Below, piece by piece: positions 51,606 to 60,008 of a stretch of 64,000 nt of DNA; the stretch's first letter is position 1; every line of letters begins with the position of its first letter. The position numbers were made by a program, and so were the translations under genes. This DNA comes from Pseudomonas sp. GOM6 (GTDB lineage: Bacteria; Pseudomonadota; Gammaproteobacteria; Pseudomonadales; Pseudomonadaceae), in contig NZ_JARPUS010000007.1 in assembly GCF_029537485.1 (NCBI RefSeq), forward strand, positions 62,001 through 126,000. Reading direction: 5' to 3'. The notes beneath the pieces are model-generated. The model was given only the letters and a program-made list of their open reading frames with translations. It ran no database searches and was not told the origin of the DNA.

Positions 51606-53978
51606 ATGAACGATCAGGACTCGCAAGAACACGCCACCGGCCTGGTACTGCCCGCCGAACGCCTGCCGGACAAACTGTACATCCTGCCCATCCACAACCG
51701 CCCGTTCTTCCCGGCCCAGGTGCTGCCGGTGATCGTCAACGAGGAGCACTGGGCAGAAACTCTGGAGCTGGTGGCCAACACCGAGCACAAGAGCCTGGCA
51801 CTGTTCTACGTCGACCAGCCGGTGACCGACCCGCGCCACTTCGACACCGCCAGCCTGCCCGAGCACGGCACCCTGGTGCGCCTGCACCACATCAGCCGTG
51901 AAGACGGCAAGCTGCAGTTCGTCGCCCAGGGGCTGACCCGGGTGCGTGTACGCGGCTGGCTCAAGCGCCATCGCCCGCCCTACCTGGCCGAAGTGGAATA
52001 CCCGCGCAGCGCCGATGACCCGCGCGACGAGGTCAAGGCCTATGCCATGGCGCTGATCAACGCGATCAAGGAGCTGCTGCCGCTCAACCCGCTCTACAGC
52101 GAGGAGCTGAAGAACTACCTCAACCGCTTCAGCCCGAATGATCCGTCGCCGCTGACCGACTTCGCCGCTGCCCTGACCACCGCGCCGGCGGCCGAGTTGC
52201 AGGAGGTGCTGGACTGTGTGCCGATCCTGCGGCGCATGGAGAAGGTCCTGCCGCTACTGCGCAAGGAAGTGGAAGTGGCGCGCCTGCAGAACGAGCTGTC
52301 CGCCGAGGTCAACCGCAAGATCGGCGAGCACCAACGGCAGTTTTTCCTCAAGGAACAGCTCAAGGTCATCCAGCAGGAGCTGGGCCTGAGCAAGGACGAC
52401 CGCAGCGCCGACCTCGACGAGTTCCGTGCCCGTCTGCACGGCAAGACCCTCTCCGAGCAGGCGCGCAAACGCATCGACGAAGAACTGAACAAGCTGGCCA
52501 TCCTCGAAACCGGCTCGCCGGAATATGCGGTCACCCGCAATTACCTGGACTGGGCCACCAGCCTGCCCTGGGGCGTGCTCGGCCAGGACAAGCTCGACCT
52601 CGGCCATGCGCGCAAGGTGCTGGACAAGCACCACGCCGGCATGGACGACATCAAGGCGCGCATCACCGAATTCCTCGCCGTCGGCGCCTTCAAGGGCGAG
52701 ATCGCCGGCAGCATCGTGTTGCTGGTCGGCCCGCCTGGGGTGGGCAAGACCAGCATCGGCAAGTCCATCGCCGAATCCCTCGGCCGGCCGTTCTACCGCT
52801 TCAGCGTCGGCGGCATGCGCGACGAGGCGGAGATCAAGGGCCACCGCCGCACCTATATCGGCGCCCTGCCCGGCAAGCTGGTGCAGGCGCTCAAGGAAGT
52901 CGAGGTGATGAACCCGGTGATCATGCTCGACGAGATCGACAAGATGGGCGCCAGCTACCAGGGCGACCCGGCCTCGGCTCTGCTGGAGACCCTCGACCCG
53001 GAGCAGAACGTCGAATTCCTCGACCACTACCTGGACCTGCGCCTGGACCTGTCCAAGGTGCTGTTCGTCTGCACCGCCAACACCCTCGACTCCATCCCCG
53101 GCCCGCTGCTGGACCGCATGGAGGTAATCCGCCTGTCCGGCTACATCACCGAGGAAAAACTGGCTATTGCCAAGAAGCACCTGTGGCCGCGCCAGCTGGA
53201 AAAGGCCGGGGTGAAGAAGCGTCAGCTGAGCATCAGCGACGCCGCGCTCAAGGCGGTAATCGAGGGCTATGCCCGCGAGGCCGGCGTGCGCCAGCTGGAG
53301 AAACAGCTCGGCAAGCTGGTACGCAAGGCCGTGGTCAAGCTGCTCGACGCACCGGACAGCAAGGTGAAGATCGGCCCCAAGGATCTGGAGGCCTACCTGG
53401 GCATGCCGCATTTCCGCAGCGAACAGGTACTCAGCGGCATCGGCGTGATCACCGGCCTGGCCTGGACCAGCATGGGCGGCGCCACCCTACCCATCGAAGC
53501 CACGCACATCCACAGCCTAAACCGCGGTTTCAAACTCACCGGCCAGCTGGGTGACGTGATGAAGGAGTCGGCGGAGATCGCCTACAGCTACATCGCCGCC
53601 AACCTGCCACAGTACGGCGGCAGCCCCGGCTACTTCGACCAGGCCTTCGTCCACCTGCATGTGCCGGAAGGCGCCACCCCCAAGGACGGCCCCAGCGCCG
53701 GCATCAGCATGGCCAGCACCCTGCTGTCCCTGGCGCGCCAGCAGGCGCCTAAGCAAGGTGTGGCCATGACCGGCGAACTGACCCTGACCGGCCAGGTGCT
53801 GGCCATCGGCGGCGTGCGCGAGAAGGTGATCGCCGCGCGCCGGCAGAAGATCCACGAACTGATCCTGCCGGAGGCCAACCGTGGCGACTTCGCCGAGCTG
53901 CCGGACTATCTAAAGGCAGGTATTACCGTGCACTTCGCCAAGCGCTACAGCGATGTCGCCAAGGTGCTGTTCGACTGA
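51606..53978 (+). CDS. Lon-type ATP-dependent protease (AsrA-like)
   Basis: This 790-residue protein has the N-terminal LON substrate domain (LYILPIHNRPFFPAQVLPV), a AAA+ domain with Walker A (LLVGPPGVGKTSIGKS, about residues 372-387) and Walker B (VIMLDEIDKMG), and the C-terminal protease domain with Ser in KDGPSAGISMAS (about residue 697) and Lys in IGGVREKVIAARR (about 740). Position next to the chagasin-like gene matches the second Lon homolog of P. aeruginosa (AsrA), recalled rather than checked. The RpoH-type promoter points to heat-shock control. Confidence 0.94.
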   Translation: MNDQDSQEHATGLVLPAERLPDKLYILPIHNRPFFPAQVLPVIVNEEHWAETLELVANTEHKSLALFYVDQPVTDPRHFDTASLPEHGTLVRLHHISREDGKLQFVAQGLTRVRVRGWLKRHRPPYLAEVEYPRSADDPRDEVKAYAMALINAIKELLPLNPLYSEELKNYLNRFSPNDPSPLTDFAAALTTAPAAELQEVLDCVPILRRMEKVLPLLRKEVEVARLQNELSAEVNRKIGEHQRQFFLKEQLKVIQQELGLSKDDRSADLDEFRARLHGKTLSEQARKRIDEELNKLAILETGSPEYAVTRNYLDWATSLPWGVLGQDKLDLGHARKVLDKHHAGMDDIKARITEFLAVGAFKGEIAGSIVLLVGPPGVGKTSIGKSIAESLGRPFYRFSVGGMRDEAEIKGHRRTYIGALPGKLVQALKEVEVMNPVIMLDEIDKMGASYQGDPASALLETLDPEQNVEFLDHYLDLRLDLSKVLFVCTANTLDSIPGPLLDRMEVIRLSGYITEEKLAIAKKHLWPRQLEKAGVKKRQLSISDAALKAVIEGYAREAGVRQLEKQLGKLVRKAVVKLLDAPDSKVKIGPKDLEAYLGMPHFRSEQVLSGIGVITGLAWTSMGGATLPIEATHIHSLNRGFKLTGQLGDVMKESAEIAYSYIAANLPQYGGSPGYFDQAFVHLHVPEGATPKDGPSAGISMASTLLSLARQQAPKQGVAMTGELTLTGQVLAIGGVREKVIAARRQKIHELILPEANRGDFAELPDYLKAGITVHFAKRYSDVAKVLFD

Positions 53979-54064
53979 TACCTGCGGGCAGGCGCATGCG
54001 CACCTCGCCCACGGGTCGATTCAACCGCTATGCTGTGCGGGTTTGCGCACAACAGGAGCCCGCC

Positions 54065-54463
54065 ATGAACCTCGCTCAACGCCTGCTGCTTCCCGCCAGC
54101 CTTGCCCTGCTGGCGGCCTGTTCCAGCCAGCCTGGTAGCGTGATCCTGCAGGAGAAACAGTTGGGCAACTGCCCGATGGAGCTGCGCAAGGGCCAGACCC
54201 TCAACATCAGCCTGCCGAGCAACCCCACCACCGGCTTTCGCTGGGTCGTGGCCGACGCCGCACCGGGCGTGCTGCGCAGCCTCGGTCCGGAGGTGTACAC
54301 CACACCGGAAGACGCCGGTGTAGTCGGCGGCGCCGGCAAGTCCACCTGGCGCTACGAGGTCTACCAGAAAGGCGACGGTCGCCTGCTGATGGAGTACCGC
54401 CGCCCATGGGAAGTGGAAGTGGCACCAGCCAAGGTCATCGACTGCCCGCTCAGCGCACGCTGA
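54065..54463 (+). CDS. Chagasin-family (I42) cysteine peptidase inhibitor lipoprotein
   Basis: This 132-residue protein has a lipobox LLAAC, then the chagasin loops: LPSNPTTGFRWVV (loop 2/NPTTGY motif), GVVGGAGKSTWRYE (GxG loop) and YRRPWEV (RPW motif). These three loops block the active site of papain-like peptidases. It follows the Lon-like gene by 86 bases. It is likely anchored to a membrane in the periplasm or on the surface. Confidence 0.93.
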   Translation: MNLAQRLLLPASLALLAACSSQPGSVILQEKQLGNCPMELRKGQTLNISLPSNPTTGFRWVVADAAPGVLRSLGPEVYTTPEDAGVVGGAGKSTWRYEVYQKGDGRLLMEYRRPWEVEVAPAKVIDCPLSAR

Positions 54464-54557
54464 TGGCGCCATAGGCTGGGCGTACTGGCATCCCGCGCCA
54501 GGCGGCCAAGCCACGTGCAGGAAATAATCGGCGCATACCACAACCAGAGAAAACCCT

Positions 54558-55211
54558 ATGCGCCCTCTGCTCAGCCTGCTCGCCCTGGCCGGTGTCGGCC
54601 TGTTCCTGCTCGGCCTGCACCTCGAACTCAAGTGGCTGACATTGCTCAGCAAACCCCTGCCGGTAGTCTGCCTGCTGCTGTGGCTGCGCAGTGCACCAGC
54701 CTCCACGTACCGCAACTGGGTTGCCATCGGCCTGGGCTTTTCCCTATTGGGTGACATGCTGCTGGAGTGGCCGGCGGATCTGTTCGTCTTCGGCCTTGGT
54801 GCCTTCCTGCTCGCCCACCTGGCCTATCTGGTGGCCTACCTGGGCGACAGCCGCCGCCTGGCGCCTGGCGCCCTGCTGATCGCCGCTGTGGTGGCTGGCA
54901 GCATGTTCGCCCTGTTGGCCAGTGCCGGGCTGGGCCCTCTGCTGCTGCCCGTGGCGCTGTACAGCCTGGCCATCGGCTGCATGCTATGGCGCGCCCTCGC
55001 CCGCCTGGGTTCGCCCGACATCGCCAGCCGCTCGGCCTGGCTGGCGGCAGTCGGCGCAGCGCTGTTCGTCCTGTCGGACAGCCTGATCGGCCTCAACCGC
55101 TTTGTCGCGCCGTTCGAGGGCGCCCGCTACGCCATCATCCTCACCTACTGGCTGGGGCAATTCGGCATCGCGGCCTCGGTGCTGGCCCTGCGCCCTCAGT
55201 CGCGACTGTAG
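54558..55211 (+). CDS. YhhN-family membrane protein
   Basis: This 217-residue protein has about eight short hydrophobic helices with the YhhN features SKPLP, LGFSLLGDMLLEWP and ALFVLSDSLIGLNRF, whose acidic residues recall lysoplasmalogenases. The bacterial activity is not known here. It ends in a GTAG-type stop near G/C-rich inverted sequence. Confidence 0.9.
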   Translation: MRPLLSLLALAGVGLFLLGLHLELKWLTLLSKPLPVVCLLLWLRSAPASTYRNWVAIGLGFSLLGDMLLEWPADLFVFGLGAFLLAHLAYLVAYLGDSRRLAPGALLIAAVVAGSMFALLASAGLGPLLLPVALYSLAIGCMLWRALARLGSPDIASRSAWLAAVGAALFVLSDSLIGLNRFVAPFEGARYAIILTYWLGQFGIAASVLALRPQSRL

Positions 55212-55322
55212 AACCCGCTGCGCCTGGCGACGGCGGGACGGTCACAGACTTCAAGATACGGACGGCAGCCCGGCGCCAAATCGACTATAGAAAGAAAGCG
55301 GTTCAGACATAAGGAGTCCGTC

Positions 55323-55889
55323 ATGCGCAGTACCCGCTGGATTACGCTGCTCCTCCCATTGCTGCTGGCCGGTTGCGGCAGCCTTCTACCCAGCGAGCGC
55401 GCCGAAGTGCTCTCACCGTTCAACGACTACCTGGATGCGGAAATCCGCTACTCCCAGGCCCAGCCGGGCACCACCACGCGCTCCGAGCTGTTTTCCCTGG
55501 GCTTCGACCCACTGAGCCAGGGCAACGGCAAGATGCTCTCGTTCATCGACCTGCGCGTGATGTTCGTCCAGCCCAACGTGCCTATCGAGTACCTGCCGGA
55601 CGGCCTGCTCAAGTGCCTGGAGGCCAAGGATCGCTGCATCGGCTACGCCTTCGACTTCAACAAGACCGATACACAGCGGGTCGGCAGCTTCTGGGCCGAC
55701 GTGTTCAATTTCCGCAAGAAGCGCGAGTTGCAGGGCTGGGCCTTCCGCGCCGTGTTCGTACTGGTCGATGACACCCTGGTGCACAAGGTCAGCAATGGCG
55801 AACCGAACATCCGCCGCTACGAGGTCAAGCGCAACCCGCTGGGCCCGCTGCAGGGCGCCGGCGAGTTCTTTTCCGACCAGCTGAAGTGA
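55323..55889 (+). CDS. Uncharacterised lipoprotein
   Basis: This 188-residue protein has a lipobox LLLAGC (residues 14-19) and a mature part with TTTRSELFSLGFDP, YLPDGLLKCLEAKDRCIGYAF and a WAFRAVFVLVDDTLVHKV beta segment. The last parts resemble bacterial small lipoproteins that fold like SmpA/BamE, but I cannot assign a family. A TAAGGAG ribosome site precedes the ATG. Confidence 0.8.
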   Translation: MRSTRWITLLLPLLLAGCGSLLPSERAEVLSPFNDYLDAEIRYSQAQPGTTTRSELFSLGFDPLSQGNGKMLSFIDLRVMFVQPNVPIEYLPDGLLKCLEAKDRCIGYAFDFNKTDTQRVGSFWADVFNFRKKRELQGWAFRAVFVLVDDTLVHKVSNGEPNIRRYEVKRNPLGPLQGAGEFFSDQLK

Positions 55890-55954
55890 TGATGGTTGGG
55901 CGTCGCCACGCTCTTGGCTAGAATGCCGGCCTTTGAGCCGCCGACCCCAGCCCC

Positions 55955-56698
55955 GTGAAACAGACTCCCGACCGCATCTTCGCCCAGCCTCTGGAACAGG
56001 TACCCGACTTCGTCTTCAACGAGGACGTGGCCAAGGTCTTTCCGGACATGATCAAGCGCTCGGTGCCGGGCTACCCGACCATTGTCGAGAACCTCGGCGT
56101 GCTGGCCGGGCAATTCGCCCAGCCCCACTCGGTGCTGTACGACCTCGGCTGCTCCCTCGGCGCAGTGACCCAGGCCCTGCGCCGCCATGTGCGCAGTGAC
56201 GGTTGCCGGGTGATCGCGGTGGACAACTCGCATGCCATGGTCGAACGCTGCAGCGAATACCTGCACGCTCAGGACGCCATGTTCCAGGAGCTGCTGCCGG
56301 TGCAGGTGATCGAGGCAGACATCCTCAGCCTGGAGTTCCAGCCCGCCTCGCTGGTGGCGCTGAACTTCACCCTGCAGTTCATCGCCCCCGAGCAGCGCCT
56401 GGCGTTGCTGAGCCGCATTCGCCAAACCCTGCTGCCCGGCGGCGCGCTGATCCTCTCGGAAAAGCTGCGCTTCGAAGACACCGAAGAGCACGCACTGCTG
56501 GGCGAGCTGCACCTGGCCTTCAAACGCGCCAACGGCTACAGCGAGCTGGAAATCGCCCAGAAGCGCAGCGCCATAGAGAACGTGATGAAGCCGGACAGCC
56601 TGGAGCAGCACCGCGAGCGCCTGCTGGCCGCCGGCTTCTCCAAAGTCGTGCCCTGGTTCCAGTGCCTCAACTTCGCCTCGCTGATTGCCCTGCCATGA
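55955..56698 (+). CDS. cmoA: Carboxy-S-adenosyl-L-methionine synthase
   Basis: This 247-residue enzyme starts at a GTG and makes carboxy-SAM from SAM and prephenate. It has [20 protein letters not shown], then [20 protein letters not shown], the SAM motif [14 protein letters not shown] and [20 protein letters not shown] and LSEKLRFED are also CmoA-specific. It overlaps cmoB by four bases (ATGA), so the two steps of wobble-uridine modification are made together. Confidence 0.95.
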   Translation: MKQTPDRIFAQPLEQVPDFVFNEDVAKVFPDMIKRSVPGYPTIVENLGVLAGQFAQPHSVLYDLGCSLGAVTQALRRHVRSDGCRVIAVDNSHAMVERCSEYLHAQDAMFQELLPVQVIEADILSLEFQPASLVALNFTLQFIAPEQRLALLSRIRQTLLPGGALILSEKLRFEDTEEHALLGELHLAFKRANGYSELEIAQKRSAIENVMKPDSLEQHRERLLAAGFSKVVPWFQCLNFASLIALP

Positions 56699-57666
56699 TT
56701 TTTCGCCGCCTCGACCTCGACACCCTGCAACAAGAACTGGCCAGCACGCCGCTGCAAGACTGGGCCGCCGACCTGCCCGCCCAGCTCGACGCCAAACTGG
56801 CCATCGGCCATGGCGACCTGGAGCGCTGGTATGCCGCCGTTGAGGCGCTGCCGCCGCTCACGGCCGAACACATCGAACTGCGCGACGAACTGCGCCTGCT
56901 CGGTACCTGCGACGACACCTCCCGCGCCGCGCTGAAAACTGCCCTGCAGGGCCTGATTCCCTGGCGCAAGGGTCCCTTCCACCTGTTCGACGTACACATC
57001 GACACCGAATGGCGTTCGGACTGGAAATGGTCGCGCGTCGCCCCGCATCTGGACCTGGCCGGCAAACGCATCCTCGATGTCGGCTGCGGCAACGGCTACT
57101 ACATGTGGCGCATGCTTGGCGCTGGCGCCAGGGCCGTGGTCGGCGTCGACCCCAACTGGCTGTTCCTCAACCAGTTCCTCGCGGTGAAGAACTACCTGCC
57201 GGATGCCGCGGCCTGGCACCTGCCGCTGGCCCTGGAAGAACTGCCGGCCAAGCTGGAAGGCTTCGACACCGTGTTCTCCATGGGCGTGCTCTACCACCGC
57301 CGCTCGCCCATCGACCACCTGCTCGACCTCAAGGACAAGCTGCGGCGCGGTGGCGAACTGGTGCTGGAAACCCTGGTGGTCGAAGGCGACAACCAGCAGG
57401 TGCTGGTACCCGAGGATCGCTATGCGCAGATGCGCAACGTCTGGTTCCTGCCCTCGGTGCCGGCGCTGGAGCTGTGGCTGCGCCGTGCCGGCTTCGTCGA
57501 CGTGCGCTGCGTGGATGTCTCCACCACCAGCGTCGAGGAACAACGCAGCACCGACTGGATGCGCTACCAGTCGCTCCCCGAATTCCTCGACCCGGCCGAC
57601 CACAGCCGCACCATCGAAGGCCTGCCCGCCCCGACCCGCGCCGTGCTGCTGGCGCGCAAGCCCTGA
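56695..57666 (+). CDS. cmoB: tRNA U34 carboxymethyltransferase
   Basis: This 323-residue enzyme moves the carboxymethyl group of carboxy-SAM to hydroxyuridine 34 of tRNA. It has [20 protein letters not shown], the SAM motif [34 protein letters not shown], and [18 protein letters not shown]. The ATG at 56695 is defined by its overlap with the cmoA stop; the longer frame upstream lies inside cmoA. Confidence 0.95.
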   Translation: MIFRRLDLDTLQQELASTPLQDWAADLPAQLDAKLAIGHGDLERWYAAVEALPPLTAEHIELRDELRLLGTCDDTSRAALKTALQGLIPWRKGPFHLFDVHIDTEWRSDWKWSRVAPHLDLAGKRILDVGCGNGYYMWRMLGAGARAVVGVDPNWLFLNQFLAVKNYLPDAAAWHLPLALEELPAKLEGFDTVFSMGVLYHRRSPIDHLLDLKDKLRRGGELVLETLVVEGDNQQVLVPEDRYAQMRNVWFLPSVPALELWLRRAGFVDVRCVDVSTTSVEEQRSTDWMRYQSLPEFLDPADHSRTIEGLPAPTRAVLLARKP

Positions 57667-57706
57667 GCAACACTGCACAGACCTGCCGCCGGGGCCCCCC
57701 GCTAGC

Positions 57707-57795
57707 GTAGGCTGGGTAGAGGCGCCATACGCCTAAACCCAGCGCCCCTCAGCTGCTCGCTGGGTTTCGCCAACTAGTGGCTCTACCCAGCCTAC
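57707..57795. repeat. GTAG-type REP pair after cmoB
   Basis: Outer arms GTAGGCTGGGTAGAG (57707-57721) and CTCTACCCAGCCTAC (57781-57795) are perfectly complementary over 15 bases; inner arms AAACCCAGCG and CGCTGGGTTT (57735-57744, 57758-57767) pair over 10. The right outer arm contains the TAG stop of the minus-strand LysR gene. Confidence 0.85.
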
Positions 57796-58730
57796 AGGAC
57801 CGGAGCAGACCCGGAAGCGCTCCACGGCGCCTGGTGCAGCACCTCGGCACAGCGTGTCTGGAGAAACTCGCGCAGCAGCCGCACCGGCTGGCTGAGCTGG
57901 TCGCGGTGGGCGCAGATCAGGTTGAGCGGGGTCGGCTCACCCAGCCAGTCATGCATCACCACCTGTAGCCGTCCCGCCGTCACATCGCCGGCTACGTCGA
58001 GCCAGGACTTGTACACCAGACCCTGCCCCGCCACAGCCCAGCGCCGCACCACATCGGCGTCGTCGCTGACCCGGTTGCCGCTCACCGTCAGCACCTGAAC
58101 CTGCTTACCCTGGGTGAAACTCCAGCGCTCATGCACCCGCCCGCCGAGCATGTATTGCAGGCAGTTGTGCCGGCGCAGATCGTCCAGCTGCTGTGGCGTG
58201 CCATGCCGCGCCAGGTAGCCGGGCGCCGCGCACAGTACCCGGCGGTTGCCGCTGGCCACGGGCAAGGCCACCAGGCTGGAGTCCTCCGGCGCGCCATAGC
58301 GCAGGGCCAAGTCCACCGGCTGACGTAGCAGGTCGGTGACCCGGTCGCTGAGCAGCAGACGCAGGTCGAGCTGCGGGTGCTCGGCCTGAAACTCGTCGAG
58401 CCAGGGCAGCAAGACATTGCGGCCGAAGTCCGACGGCGCGGCCAGTTGCAGCACGCCATCGAGCCGGTCGCGCCCGCCGGCCAGCTGCTGGCGTCCCGCC
58501 TCCAGGCTGGCCAGCGCCGCCCGCGCATGGTTGAGGTACTGCTCGCCCTCCAGGGTCAGGCGCAGGCTGCGGGTCGAGCGCAATAACAGGCGCGCCTGCA
58601 CCTGTTGCTCCAGGCGCTTGAGCGCCGCGCTGGCCACGGCGGGCGAGCAGTCCAGTTCGCGGGCAGCGGCGGACAGGCTACCCAGCTCGGCCGTGCGCAC
58701 GAACAGCTGCAGATCATCGAGGCGCAGCAT
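57792..58730 (-). CDS. LysR-family transcriptional regulator
   Basis: This 312-residue protein has the N-terminal HTH (LQLFVRTAELGSLSAAAREL, ASAALKRLEQQVQARLLLRS) and a LysR substrate domain. It is divergent from the quinone-oxidoreductase-type gene, with 129 bases between, and probably controls it. Its stop codon is supplied by a REP arm. Confidence 0.93.
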   Translation of the reverse strand: MLRLDDLQLFVRTAELGSLSAAARELDCSPAVASAALKRLEQQVQARLLLRSTRSLRLTLEGEQYLNHARAALASLEAGRQQLAGGRDRLDGVLQLAAPSDFGRNVLLPWLDEFQAEHPQLDLRLLLSDRVTDLLRQPVDLALRYGAPEDSSLVALPVASGNRRVLCAAPGYLARHGTPQQLDDLRRHNCLQYMLGGRVHERWSFTQGKQVQVLTVSGNRVSDDADVVRRWAVAGQGLVYKSWLDVAGDVTAGRLQVVMHDWLGEPTPLNLICAHRDQLSQPVRLLREFLQTRCAEVLHQAPWSASGSAPVL

Positions 58731-58859
58731 GGCCCTTCCTTTTTCAAAAAAATATTGAAAGAGACTCTATTGCAGTCGGCTTTTTCTCGCCAGACAGATA
58801 AAAGACCATGCCAACCACGCAGACTAAGCTGCATGCCACCGACTTCGCGGAGAGCCCGG

Positions 58860-59870
58860 ATGAAAGCCATCGCCTACTATCAGAACCTGCCCATCGACCA
58901 GCCCGAGGCTCTCATCGACGTCGAACTGCCAGCCCCGCAGCCCAGCCCACGCGACTTGCTGGTGGAAGTCAGGGCCATCTCGGTCAACCCGGTGGACACC
59001 AAGATCCGCCGCAACGTGGCGCCGGAGGCCGGCCAGGCCAAGGTGCTGGGCTGGGACGTGGCCGGGGTGGTGCGCGCGGTGGGCAACGAAGTCAAACAGT
59101 TCCGCCCCGGAGACAAGGTGTTCTATGCCGGCGCCATCGACCGTGCCGGCGGCAACAGCGAACTGCACCTGGTGGATGAACGCATCGTCGGGCGCATGCC
59201 CGGCTCGCTCGATTTCGCCCGCGCCGCCGCCCTGCCGCTGACCGCCATTACCGCCTGGGAACTGCTGTTCGAACGTCTACAGGTGCGTGAGGGCCAGGGC
59301 GACGACCAGAACCTGCTGGTGATGGGCGCCGCAGGCGGGGTCGGCTCGATCCTGCTGCAACTGGCACGCAAACTCACCAACCTGACGGTAATCGGCACCG
59401 CCTCGCGTCCGGAAACCCAGGCCTGGGTCACTGAGCTGGGCGCGCACCATGTCATCGACCACAGCCAGCCGCTGCTGCCGCAACTGCAGGCCCTCGGCAT
59501 CGAGCAGGTAGACATGGTGGCCAGCCTGACCCACACCGATCTGCACTTCGACGCCCTGGTCGAAGCCCTGCGCCCGCAGGGCCGCCTGGCGCTGATCGAC
59601 GACCCGGCGCAGCTGGACGTGATCAAGCTCAAACGCAAGAGCCTGTCGCTGCACTGGGAATTCATGTACACCCGCTCGCTGTTCCAGACCGCCGACATGG
59701 TCGAGCAGCACCGCCTGCTCAACCGGGTCGCGCAACTGATCGACGATGGCGTGCTGCGCACCACTCTGGGCGAGCATTTCGGCAGCATCAACGCCGCAAA
59801 CCTGCGCAAGGCCCACAGCCTGCTGGAAAGCGGCCGGGCCAAGGGCAAGATCGTGCTGGAGGGGTTCTGA
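58860..59870 (+). CDS. Zinc-independent MDR alcohol dehydrogenase/quinone oxidoreductase family
   Basis: This 336-residue protein begins MKAIAYYQNLPIDQPEALID and has AISVNPVDTKIR, GWDVAGVVRAVGNEV, and the NADP-binding MGAAGGVGSILLQLARKL. The zinc ligands of classical alcohol dehydrogenases are not seen, so it is of the zinc-binding-named but zinc-free ZADH1/quinone oxidoreductase type. It is divergent from a LysR gene that probably regulates it. The substrate is unknown. Confidence 0.9.
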   Translation: MKAIAYYQNLPIDQPEALIDVELPAPQPSPRDLLVEVRAISVNPVDTKIRRNVAPEAGQAKVLGWDVAGVVRAVGNEVKQFRPGDKVFYAGAIDRAGGNSELHLVDERIVGRMPGSLDFARAAALPLTAITAWELLFERLQVREGQGDDQNLLVMGAAGGVGSILLQLARKLTNLTVIGTASRPETQAWVTELGAHHVIDHSQPLLPQLQALGIEQVDMVASLTHTDLHFDALVEALRPQGRLALIDDPAQLDVIKLKRKSLSLHWEFMYTRSLFQTADMVEQHRLLNRVAQLIDDGVLRTTLGEHFGSINAANLRKAHSLLESGRAKGKIVLEGF

Positions 59871-60008
59871 ATTCCCGTCCATACGAGCTGGCACCACGAC
59901 CGTCCATGACAAAGTGCCAGCAGGCACGACGGTAGCGACTAGACTGAAACCAGCCCGGCCAACAGGAGTTCCGGGTCGGTTTCAGTGTGTGTTTGTCGAG
60001 GGTTCAGG

